26,430 nucleotides of DNA from a virus, in IMG/VR virus record IMGVR_UViG_3300009073_000032, positions 1-26,430 of that record; one strand, given 5' to 3'. Below the pieces are notes generated by a model. It did no database searches. It was not told the DNA's origin and was given only the letters and a program-made list of their open reading frames with translations. Positions 1-6,727 of the stretch are shown here, one piece after another. Each line of letters opens with the position of its first letter. The stretch's first letter is position 1. The position numbers and the translations under genes are program-made.

Positions 1-123
1 TCTGGAAAAATTTGGAGGCAGTGGAGGCACTTTAAAACTCCATCTGGAGCGTTCTGAAGTTAAAAATTTAAACAACTTTGACTGTTCGGAAATTTTTGAC
101 TTTTTTTACTGTGTTTTATTTTT
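1..123. repeat. Left terminal inverted repeat (123 bp)
   Basis: Bases 1-123 are the exact reverse complement of bases 26308-26430, checked base by base; identity stops at position 124 (G against T). The outer 60 bases are richer in G+C than the inner half. They contain a tandem GGAGGCAGT/GGAGGCACT and the dyad CTCCA-TC-TGGAG (38-49). The inner half is A/T-rich, with TTTGACT at 77-83 and again at 95-101. The last eight bases overlap the stop codon of the endolysin gene, so this copy lies just downstream of the lysis genes. Whether it is a true genome end, one arm of an invertible segment or an artefact cannot be told from the sequence. Confidence 0.97.
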
Positions 124-577
124 GTATAGGCGGCTGAAAAAGATATACTTTAGGATTATGCTCTTCAAAAATTACATCTAAATGAACCCAAGATACTTTG
201 TCTTCAAGTCTTATCTTAAATGGGAATAAATGTTGGTTTTGAATTATCCAGTCTCGAACCTCTTTAGCGTTCATTCCTTTAACATCAAAATCAACAGCTT
301 TGCCAAATAAATGAGCAGAAACATAAAGAAGATTTTTGTAGACTTTGTTTTTTACCATTTGCTGCGCAATAGTTCTAAGTCCTCTTTGTTGTTTTCTGCC
401 GTAGTTTACTTTTATTTCTCTACCTAAATTTTCTCTAATTATTAAAAGCGCATACAATAGCCTAAAATCAAGAAAACGCCAAGCTCTTTCTTTAAACTTT
501 CGGTAAGTTCTACCGCCAACTAATTCTTTGATTTTAAAATACTTTTTGATTTGCTTCCTTACTTCTGATTCTGTCAT
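116..577 (-). CDS. Endolysin, peptidase M15 family (D-Ala-D-Ala carboxypeptidase/L,D-endopeptidase type)
   Basis: The 153-residue protein carries the zinc-peptidase signature of family M15: SAHLFGKAVDF at residues 87-97 (the SxHxxGxAxD motif, ligands His89 and Asp96) and WVHLD at 130-134 (WxHxD, third ligand His132). The upstream stretch NYGRKQQRGLR (58-68) resembles the segment before the first ligand in phage M15 endolysins. It should cut peptide crosslinks of peptidoglycan at the end of infection. No signal peptide or membrane segment is visible, so it would need a holin to reach the wall. It is the last gene of the minus-strand series, 62 bases after the holin candidate, and its start lies 14 bases past a terminator-like hairpin, which may limit or delay its expression. 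Its stop codon falls inside the left terminal repeat. The family call is firm; the exact bond cut is not known. Confidence 0.9.
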   Translation of the reverse strand: MTESEVRKQIKKYFKIKELVGGRTYRKFKERAWRFLDFRLLYALLIIRENLGREIKVNYGRKQQRGLRTIAQQMVKNKVYKNLLYVSAHLFGKAVDFDVKGMNAKEVRDWIIQNQHLFPFKIRLEDKVSWVHLDVIFEEHNPKVYLFQPPIQK

Positions 578-591
578 ATTCTTTATAAAAG

Positions 592-618
592 AAAAGCCTC
601 TAATATATAGAGGCTTTT
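592..618 (-). terminator. Terminator-like hairpin before the endolysin gene
   Basis: An 11-bp perfect stem (AAAAGCCTCTA paired with TAGAGGCTTTT, loop of five A/T bases) is followed on the minus strand by a T-rich stretch (CTTTT). On the plus strand it is also followed by a T-rich run, so it could work in both directions. It lies between the holin candidate (stop at 640) and the endolysin start (577), leaving only 14 bases before the ATG and no room for a separate promoter. Confidence 0.7.
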
Positions 619-639
619 ATTGATTTTTGTTTTATTTTT

Positions 640-975
640 TTATTCGCTTTTAATCTGCTTTTGAGCTGAATATAAGAACGATGAAGCTAAACCTGCTAAT
701 AGCTGCATAATCCAACTAACGTTTTCCCCTTCAAGAAAGGTTGTTAAAAAAGTTATTAAAGCTGATATTGCAAATACAACTATCATAGCGACGTTTCCTT
801 TTATTGAGGAGGAAAACGTTTTAACAAGTGTCGTAGCCAGCCACACAATTGCAGGCATTAAATAAGCCACTATGCTTGCTGGACTTGAAAAATCAACTAC
901 TTCCCCTGTTTGAGCCATTACTAAGAATGGAGCAATAAATAAAATCACAAATAATAATACATTTTTAATCTTCAT
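640..975 (-). CDS. Holin candidate: small membrane protein with signal peptide
   Basis: The 111-residue protein begins with a typical signal peptide, MKIKNVLLFVILFIAPFLVMAQ (cleavage probably after AQ, residue 22; quoted here as M1-A21 plus Q22). Two or three further hydrophobic segments follow at about residues 32-52, 62-82 and 87-105. A short lysine-rich tail ends the protein (QKQIKSE). Size, membrane segments and position directly before the M15 endolysin suggest a holin, a role inferred from context because I recognise no named holin family. The N-terminal signal peptide is unusual for a holin and might instead be a retained first membrane segment or a signal-arrest-release element. It ends 62 bases before the endolysin start, with a terminator-like hairpin between them. 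Confidence 0.6.
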   Translation of the reverse strand: MKIKNVLLFVILFIAPFLVMAQTGEVVDFSSPASIVAYLMPAIVWLATTLVKTFSSSIKGNVAMIVVFAISALITFLTTFLEGENVSWIMQLLAGLASSFLYSAQKQIKSE

Positions 976-977
976 AA

Positions 978-1003
978 TAAATATAGTTTTTGCCTATTTA
1001 GGC
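978..1003 (-). promoter_or_regulatory. Weak promoter-like box with dyad upstream of the holin candidate
   Basis: On the minus strand TATATTTA (985 to 978) differs by one base from the Bacteroidota -7 consensus TAnnTTTG. Immediately upstream is the perfect dyad GCCTA-AA-TAGGC (992-1003), where a regulator could bind. A transcript would begin almost at the start codon. This is suggestive only: the last, usually strong G of the box is missing. Confidence 0.25.
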
Positions 1004-1026
1004 GGTTAAAATTAATTTTCAAAAAA

Positions 1027-1275
1027 TTAAGCGATTTTATTGAGCGCCTTTCGAACAGTTACCTTGATTTCTTCAAGTTCAGCTTTTTCTCCCTCAGTCA
1101 AGCCTCCTTTTTCAAGCTGTCTCCTTGTCTTTCTAAAGTACTTGTATATCAGCCTGAAATTCTTTCGAAGATGTGCTTTTTCACTTGTATCAAAAATTGT
1201 GGCTATTGCTACTCCTAAAGCGGAGACATCGCTTACAGCGTTTAAAATGCCTTTTATGTCTGTGTTCTTACTCAT
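1027..1275 (-). CDS. Hypothetical small helical phage protein
   Basis: This 82-residue protein matches no family I know. It has a mildly hydrophobic segment near residues 12-28 (NAVSDVSALGVAIATIF). A strongly basic, predicted helical middle follows, with many Lys and Arg (about 33-57), then an acidic patch (GEKAELEEIK) and a basic C-terminus. It starts three bases after the stop of the upstream coiled-coil membrane protein and lies 51 bases before the holin candidate, so all are probably on one lysis-region transcript. A role in lysis timing or as an accessory membrane-associated protein is possible from position alone. The opposite strand is also open here (1040-1282) but looks like a shadow. 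The gene is likely real because spacing to both neighbours is tight and it has an ATG. Confidence 0.6.
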   Translation of the reverse strand: MSKNTDIKGILNAVSDVSALGVAIATIFDTSEKAHLRKNFRLIYKYFRKTRRQLEKGGLTEGEKAELEEIKVTVRKALNKIA

Positions 1276-1278
1276 GTT

Positions 1279-1647
1279 TTAATTTATAATGCTATTACTT
1301 TCTATTTTATCAACGATTCTTATTATTTCAGGCTTGTCAGGAGCTAGTTCTTTGATGATTCCGGTAATAGCTGTTAATTTTATGGTTAAAACATTTAAGT
1401 TGCTTCTTAAAGCATTTTCGCTTTTTCTAGCGGCTTCTAGCTTTAGACTAACATCTTCAAGCTTTTTACTTAAATTAGCTATTTTCATATCTTTACCACT
1501 AGAATTGCTTTCAGCAAGTTTGATTTCTGTGTTTGATTTATGCCTGTCAGTTAGGTATTTTGTTAACAATGTTAATCCACTAACAACAGCTCCCACAACA
1601 ACAACCCATATAGGTTCAACACCGTCCGAACCAACGGAATTTAACAT
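1279..1647 (-). CDS. Membrane-anchored coiled-coil protein in the lysis region
   Basis: With the ATG at 1647 the protein has 122 residues. It starts with a short acidic head (MLNSVGSDGVEPIW), then one transmembrane segment (about 13-31, WVVVVGAVVSGLTLLTKYL), then a basic stop (DRHK) and a long heptad-like helix (about 40-105). By the positive-inside rule the N-terminus would face the periplasm and the coiled coil the cytoplasm. That topology is opposite to an inner-membrane spanin and closer to small BhlA-like holin or anti-holin proteins; the comparison is an inference. An upstream in-frame ATG at 1716 would add 23 residues but would lie wholly inside the end of the PAS gene, so 1647, seventeen bases past that gene's stop, is preferred. 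It is followed after three bases by the 82-residue ORF. Confidence 0.6.
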   Translation of the reverse strand: MLNSVGSDGVEPIWVVVVGAVVSGLTLLTKYLTDRHKSNTEIKLAESNSSGKDMKIANLSKKLEDVSLKLEAARKSENALRSNLNVLTIKLTAITGIIKELAPDKPEIIRIVDKIESNSIIN

Positions 1648-1663
1648 TTTGAAATATTTCACA

Positions 1664-2104
1664 TTAAAAATTGATTTTATGAGTTCCGAACAAATAAAGG
1701 GGCTTACCAGCTTCATTTTTCATCAACGAACCTGAACAAAGCAAATTAATTACCTCGCCATTTTTAAGATTGTATTTTACAACCTGATAATAAGAACCTT
1801 CCCCTTTTATGTTTTCTTCTAAATTTTTAAAAGCAATTTCTTTGTCTTTCGGGTCAATAATTTTTTGCCAAGACTCAGCGAGATTAGGGAAATCTTTTTT
1901 GCTTTTGAAACCTAAACTTTTTCTAACTTTAGGGCTATAATATTCCATTTCAGGGTTTGATAAATCCCAAATCCAAAAGCCTCCATCGGTATTTTCGCCT
2001 ACTTCTTTTAAAAGCAATTCACCTAATTCTATTACATCATTAAATTCGCCTAAAAAGATTAAAGAAGCTAATTTTAATACTGTATTTTCATGTACTTTAT
2101 TCAA
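1664..2104 (-). CDS. Standalone PAS-domain protein (PAS_3-like)
   Basis: The 146-residue protein is a single PAS fold with a short helical lead. Residues 42-146 follow the PAS_3 pattern closely: GFWIWDLSNPEMEYYSP, then SLGF, a DFPNLAESWQKIIDPKD segment matching the usual W..lihPdD, YYQVVKYNLKNGE, and the final GKPLYLFGTHKI strand. In cells such domains sense small molecules, redox state or light and are normally joined to kinases, cyclases or DNA-binding domains. Here no output domain is present. The lead helix (1-38) might mediate dimerisation or partner binding. The start codon appears to be TTG at 2104: the same frame has a stop at 2111-2113 and no ATG before Met53. The gene lies between the fibre genes and the lysis genes. 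The fold call is strong by eye; the function is unknown. Confidence 0.8.
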   Translation of the reverse strand: MNKVHENTVLKLASLIFLGEFNDVIELGELLLKEVGENTDGGFWIWDLSNPEMEYYSPKVRKSLGFKSKKDFPNLAESWQKIIDPKDKEIAFKNLEENIKGEGSYYQVVKYNLKNGEVINLLCSGSLMKNEAGKPLYLFGTHKINF

Positions 2105-2116
2105 TTTTTTTTATTT

Positions 2117-3685
2117 TTAATTGTTCAACATTAACGCTTGTATAGCGGTGTTTCCTGATTGATTTATAATATTACTTAATCCAGACCCAAACTGATAAGC
2201 TCCTAGCGTATAAGGCATGGTTCTAACATTACCATCGAAATCATAGCCTGCCTCCGAATGTATAATCGAAACATCTTGTCCAATGTCTAAAGCGGCATTG
2301 GTAAGATGAAAATCAGTTGTGCTTACAAAAGAAGGTGTTAAGGTCGTTATGTCGCTTTCTACGTAAGAATTCAATGAACTCGCTGCAAAAGAGCCGCTCA
2401 CATTTACATTTTCAAACTCGGTATTTACATTCAACACTGCTCCGCTTTCATCTAGAAAATTGGTAGTGTTGTAAACTATGCAGTTAACGAACCTGTTCGA
2501 ACTGTTGTCCATTCTCGTTCTTGCAAATGTATCGTTGGTATGAAAAGTACCACTAAGTATTTTATTGTTGTCTGCCGAATCCAAAGCCTGAAATTCATCG
2601 GTCATAAAAATAAATTCTGAATTTTTAACTATCGGGTTTATTATAACATTGTTATTTCCGCCCCCCAACTCAGCAGTAGTATTTCCAGGGCCAACTAGAC
2701 CATCGTCCCAATCCGCAAAACTTATCGCGCAATAGACATCATCAAAAACAATATTTATAAATTCGTTGTCATGAGCTCCGTTAGCTATTCTAAGTCGAGC
2801 AGCTACGTCCGAATCGAACGACCAACTACCATTAACTTCAATGTTTTTCCAAGTGTTACCTTGAACAGCCACAAAAGAAGCTTCTATATTCACGTCGTTA
2901 GCAACGCAATCTTCAAATAGATTGCCTGTGCCAGACGATTTAATGACTAAACCATGACGACCGGCATTGGTTTCATTGTATCTATTAACCGTACAATTTC
3001 TAACAATGTTATTATCTCCGCCTGAAATTAAAATGTAGTAATCAGTTCCGTTGTCGCCGACCCCTAAATCGGAATAAACGTGGCAATCATCGAAAACGCC
3101 TGAATCTCCTTGTATCGCAATAGCCTCCGCTCCTGCATTGACTACGTAACATCTTGTAAGACTTGGGTTATTGCCCGACGTTCGAATGCCTAAGCCTTCA
3201 TAGGGGGCAGAGCCTATTTGTGTTCCTAATGTATGACACAGAATGTTATCCGCTACAAAGTTAGCTCCGCTTGCATTTACCCCGAAATTGATATTTGTAA
3301 ATTGAAAATTCTTTAAGGTAACATTTGCGGCTGAAATAGTCATAGCCGTACCAGAACTAAGGGAAGTACCTGTAATAGTCGGCATATCAAGATTGTCTAA
3401 AGCATCGGGGTAGCTATAAGCAGTAATAATGTCGCCTACTACATTTTTGTATCCTTCCCAAGTTGCGCCGCTTTCAAAACTGCTCATTTGAACAATGCCG
3501 TAATTGCCAGCTTTTACGTAAATAGTTTCGTTGGTAGTATCAGCATTGTTGGCTTCTGAAAGTGTCCAAGCGTTCGCTTCATTGCTTCCGTCATGTGCTC
3601 CTGCCCCGGTAACTGTTACGTGCTTTTGAGAACGTGCCGCAAATAAGCTAAATACAAGTAATAATAATGCAATTTTAGTTCTCAT
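2117..3685 (-). CDS. Exported right-handed parallel beta-helix protein (fibre/depolymerase candidate)
   Basis: The 522-residue protein has a signal peptide, MRTKIALLLLVFSLFAARSQ (cleavage probably after Gln20). From about residue 100 to 440 it shows parallel beta-helix rungs, with recurring NN..xNCxV units (NNIVRNCTV, GNLFEDCVA, DNEFINIVF, NNVIINPIV, SNRFVNCIV). The C-terminal segment ALDIGQD...YDFDGNVRTMPYTLGAYQF is the D.DG.R...iGAYe ending common in Bacteroidota secreted beta-helix proteins. Such folds bind or cleave polysaccharides; I see no certain catalytic triad. Position after the tail-tip genes suggests a receptor-binding or capsule-degrading tail protein, but the signal peptide implies export. 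The start overlaps the previous stop as TAATG (3685), so the two are translationally coupled. It is richer in GC than the head genes. Confidence 0.8.
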   Translation of the reverse strand: MRTKIALLLLVFSLFAARSQKHVTVTGAGAHDGSNEANAWTLSEANNADTTNETIYVKAGNYGIVQMSSFESGATWEGYKNVVGDIITAYSYPDALDNLDMPTITGTSLSSGTAMTISAANVTLKNFQFTNINFGVNASGANFVADNILCHTLGTQIGSAPYEGLGIRTSGNNPSLTRCYVVNAGAEAIAIQGDSGVFDDCHVYSDLGVGDNGTDYYILISGGDNNIVRNCTVNRYNETNAGRHGLVIKSSGTGNLFEDCVANDVNIEASFVAVQGNTWKNIEVNGSWSFDSDVAARLRIANGAHDNEFINIVFDDVYCAISFADWDDGLVGPGNTTAELGGGNNNVIINPIVKNSEFIFMTDEFQALDSADNNKILSGTFHTNDTFARTRMDNSSNRFVNCIVYNTTNFLDESGAVLNVNTEFENVNVSGSFAASSLNSYVESDITTLTPSFVSTTDFHLTNAALDIGQDVSIIHSEAGYDFDGNVRTMPYTLGAYQFGSGLSNIINQSGNTAIQALMLNN

Positions 3686-6600
3686 TAATCTAGTGTTATT
3701 GAAATGTTATCAACAATTACCCACTCTTCATCTGTGTCAATGACCGTATCGTAATTATTTGGATTAGCGGTTGGATGCAATATTGCTAGTCTAAATCCAG
3801 TTTCTGCCGCCGCTATTGTGACTGTTACTTCATTCCATCCAGGCGTATCACTAATTGCTATTACATTTGGACTAGTGGTAGCTAAAGCGGTGTTATTTCC
3901 TTCTTCAGTTATACGTATGCTGCCATCTGTACCAGCCACTTGATTTACCCAGAAAGTTAAAGTTTTAGTTCCTGTTGTAGGAAGTCCTGTAATACTAATA
4001 TAATGTCTTGCAAAAGCAGCGTTATCCGAGTTCATAGATAAGAAACCGTAAGTACCTTCCTGTGCGTAAGTAGTCTGTACGGTACTGGCAATATTATCAG
4101 TCCATCCGCCAAAGCTATTCGCTTCGTCTGTTCCTTGACTACCGAAGTTGCCAGTTGGATAATATTCTGCGGTAGCAGGCGAGAACCACTCAAAGCCATC
4201 CCCACTAACTTTAAACACTCCTTCAGTATCTTCAATTACAGAGACAGAACCCCAATCAGTTAACCTAAAACAACTCTCATTAGTTCTACCTTTACCTTTC
4301 ATAGTCGCCGTTCCTTCACACAACTCAAAAATTGGAGATGAACCATCTATTGTAAAGAAGTAGTTTTCGTCTATCTGACCGGTTCTAATATTATCTAGTG
4401 TTCTTTGAACCGTACCTGAGCGAATTGTATTATATACACGATAGCCTGTTCCTGTAACTTGGTTGGTATAAGTCAACGCTCCACTGCCTGTTATATCTAA
4501 AACAGAATGAAAACCCGTTGAAACTGAGCCTGAACCACCAGCATCGAAATCATTTTCATTTGTTACCGTAACACCAGTGGCAATGTTTGGGGATTTGGAA
4601 ATGGCTCCATTGGCGCTTGTGAAACCATGACTAAGTTCAGCTATTGTGCCCGTTCCAACTAAAGTCAATAGATTAGTGGTAGCCGCCTTGATGTGATTTC
4701 CTACTGCTGACATTGTGCCAATAGTTGCGTTGTCTGTGCTAAATCTTAGAGGATTAGTACCGTCAATTACATTGTTATCATATTTGAAAACGTCTACGTT
4801 AGTTACCGCTTGATTACTACCTCCCAACCCATAATCGGAATAATTTTCAATTCTGTTGTTAGAAAAATCCCAAACTTTCGAGTCACCTGTAATGCTGGCT
4901 AAAACACCTACACTTTTTGAATTGTTCGAGTAGTTGTGTTTAAAAGTTACGTTAGTACCTCTAATCGAATAACCGAAGCCATCACCCGTGGTAGGTTTAA
5001 CCGTATTGGTTGACGAGGTATTTTTTATGGTTAGATTATCAGCTAATTGTATTTGATAACCACCTTGCGTAATCGAAGGGTCTAAGTTGTAATTGTTACC
5101 GTGAAAATTATCAATAACACCTTTAATGTTGTAGCCATAGAAAAAAGCATCATCCACATCGTCGATTTGAACACCTGCTATGTCTATGTTCGCTTGCTGG
5201 CCTATTCCATTTATAAACACACCATATTCGTTCATAGCTCCCGAATTGGAGATACCTCCGTTTATTTTAATTTGCCTCATATAGACATCTTCAAAATCTT
5301 TCACCAATACGTGCGCTGCCGCATCGGTTTCAATGCCTCTAAAGTTCTTAGAAGTGTAATTTACAAGTCGAAAAGTTTGACCGTCATCTGTTCCCAGTTC
5401 ATGGGATTTTGCGCCATCTTTCCCATAGCCGTCTAGGTGTAGATTTTCCCAGTCGATATGCTCAGTACCTTCTCCTTTTATAGGGGTGTTCTTATTCTCG
5501 TTAAGCCACATACCTCTAACTATATGACGCTCGTCATTTTTAGATAAGAAGAAAGGGGTTTGCCCTAATGTGTTTCCTGTGTTTTGAGTTGTCAATCCCA
5601 TACCAGTAGCTGTATTATTTTCTAAATACACCTTATCCGTTGTGTTTTCGTTCCATGTCACATAATTTCTTACGTTGGTTGACACGGTGTTTTCTTGTGT
5701 AAAACTTTCCATTCCCACAGTCTTAACGACCGCTTTAGGCACTTCATCAAAATTAGAATTGTAAATCCTCCCCGAAATAGAACCGTCTGCATAAAAGAAA
5801 TATGACTCATTATCAAAGCTATTCAAAGCGTCATTACTCGCTTTATCGCCTGCAAAATTCATGCTTATATTCCAATGATCAACACTAGATAGGTCAATGC
5901 CAAAAGTTGCTGTATTCAGGGGAAAGGTAGAATGAAGTCTAATTTCTGCGTTCGGGTTTTCTTTAACAAAAAGTGCAAGCCTAGCTGTTAGAGTTAAAGG
6001 GTTTGCGATGTAATAAACACCATCAGGCCAGCAATGTGCCAATCCTGTTGTATTCAACCATGCTGATAAGTCCGCATCATCTGGCAAAGTATCCTGACCA
6101 TTAGCTTCTAGCATTGTGCAATTAGACGCGCTCGCTTGAATGACTTCCCGTACGCTTAAATTGTCAAAATCTACTTCCCAATCCAGAGCGGTCAAGCCGC
6201 CATGCCCCAACCTAAATAACTGCACATGGTCGCTGTCCGAAGTTGCAACGAACTCAAACGTTCTTTTGGTAGTTCCCGAAGCTGCCGTAATCGTTAAGCT
6301 GTTACCAACAGGGCTACTACTAGTGTCGTCTGTATCTCTAATCGTATATTGACGACCGACGGATTCCAGACTTTCTATTTCGTCAAATTCGATTCTATAT
6401 GTTTTGCCCGTCTCGTAAGTAACAGCTTGTCGCAAATAAGAGAAGTTGCTAGCAGCTGGCACTTCTAAAGTTCCTACTCCATTCGCTATAACTGCCCGAC
6501 TTTTCGAATAATTAGTATCGGCATCAAAAGTTCCGTTAATTACTAAATTCGAACCTAGATTTTCGGCAGAAGGAAGGTCTAACAAAGTCTGCCCTTGCAA

Positions 6601-6726
6601 ACCTATCTGTCCGTTTTCTACAACTAATTTAGGGGTGTTATTTGATCCCGGTATATGCGCTCCGTTTTCTTGAGCAAAAGCTAGAAAGGAAAATAAAATA
6701 AGTACTAATAATGTTATCTTTTTCAT
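3685..6726 (-). CDS. Exported large beta-helix protein with two carbohydrate-binding-like modules
   Basis: Starting at the ATG at 6726 the protein has 1013 residues and begins with the signal peptide MKKITLLVLILFSFLAFAQ. An in-frame ATG at 6753 would add nine residues but would overlap the SGNH gene. Residues about 59-195 look like a CBM4/9-type jelly roll: NLVINGTFDAD, YLRQAVTYETGKTYRIEF, ending VDFDNLSVREV. A long middle (about 210-780) has beta-helix rungs such as NVDVFKYDNNVIDGTNPLRF and FKHNYSNNSKSVGVLAS. The last 160 residues form another jelly-roll-like module (FGGWTDN ... LTFWVNQVAG ... VIVDNISITLD). This suits a host-surface polysaccharide-binding or -degrading protein, perhaps a tail fibre. 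The start is one base after the SGNH stop, and its stop overlaps the next gene's start. Enzymatic activity is not provable by eye. Confidence 0.8.
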   Translation of the reverse strand: MKKITLLVLILFSFLAFAQENGAHIPGSNNTPKLVVENGQIGLQGQTLLDLPSAENLGSNLVINGTFDADTNYSKSRAVIANGVGTLEVPAASNFSYLRQAVTYETGKTYRIEFDEIESLESVGRQYTIRDTDDTSSSPVGNSLTITAASGTTKRTFEFVATSDSDHVQLFRLGHGGLTALDWEVDFDNLSVREVIQASASNCTMLEANGQDTLPDDADLSAWLNTTGLAHCWPDGVYYIANPLTLTARLALFVKENPNAEIRLHSTFPLNTATFGIDLSSVDHWNISMNFAGDKASNDALNSFDNESYFFYADGSISGRIYNSNFDEVPKAVVKTVGMESFTQENTVSTNVRNYVTWNENTTDKVYLENNTATGMGLTTQNTGNTLGQTPFFLSKNDERHIVRGMWLNENKNTPIKGEGTEHIDWENLHLDGYGKDGAKSHELGTDDGQTFRLVNYTSKNFRGIETDAAAHVLVKDFEDVYMRQIKINGGISNSGAMNEYGVFINGIGQQANIDIAGVQIDDVDDAFFYGYNIKGVIDNFHGNNYNLDPSITQGGYQIQLADNLTIKNTSSTNTVKPTTGDGFGYSIRGTNVTFKHNYSNNSKSVGVLASITGDSKVWDFSNNRIENYSDYGLGGSNQAVTNVDVFKYDNNVIDGTNPLRFSTDNATIGTMSAVGNHIKAATTNLLTLVGTGTIAELSHGFTSANGAISKSPNIATGVTVTNENDFDAGGSGSVSTGFHSVLDITGSGALTYTNQVTGTGYRVYNTIRSGTVQRTLDNIRTGQIDENYFFTIDGSSPIFELCEGTATMKGKGRTNESCFRLTDWGSVSVIEDTEGVFKVSGDGFEWFSPATAEYYPTGNFGSQGTDEANSFGGWTDNIASTVQTTYAQEGTYGFLSMNSDNAAFARHYISITGLPTTGTKTLTFWVNQVAGTDGSIRITEEGNNTALATTSPNVIAISDTPGWNEVTVTIAAAETGFRLAILHPTANPNNYDTVIDTDEEWVIVDNISITLD

Positions 6727-6727
6727 T

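Noticed and set aside
1-123. Terminal repeats as ends of an insertion sequence or transposable phage
   Set aside because: No transposase or target duplication is visible, and the perfect 123-bp length is not typical of Mu-like ends.
1289-1735. Long open frame on the plus strand
   Set aside because: It mirrors the coiled-coil gene and PAS end on the other strand, runs against every other gene, and its Leu/Ser/Phe-rich translation is typical of a shadow frame.
5101-5436. Plus-strand frame inside the large beta-helix gene
   Set aside because: It has no start context or neighbours on that strand and no recognisable motif.
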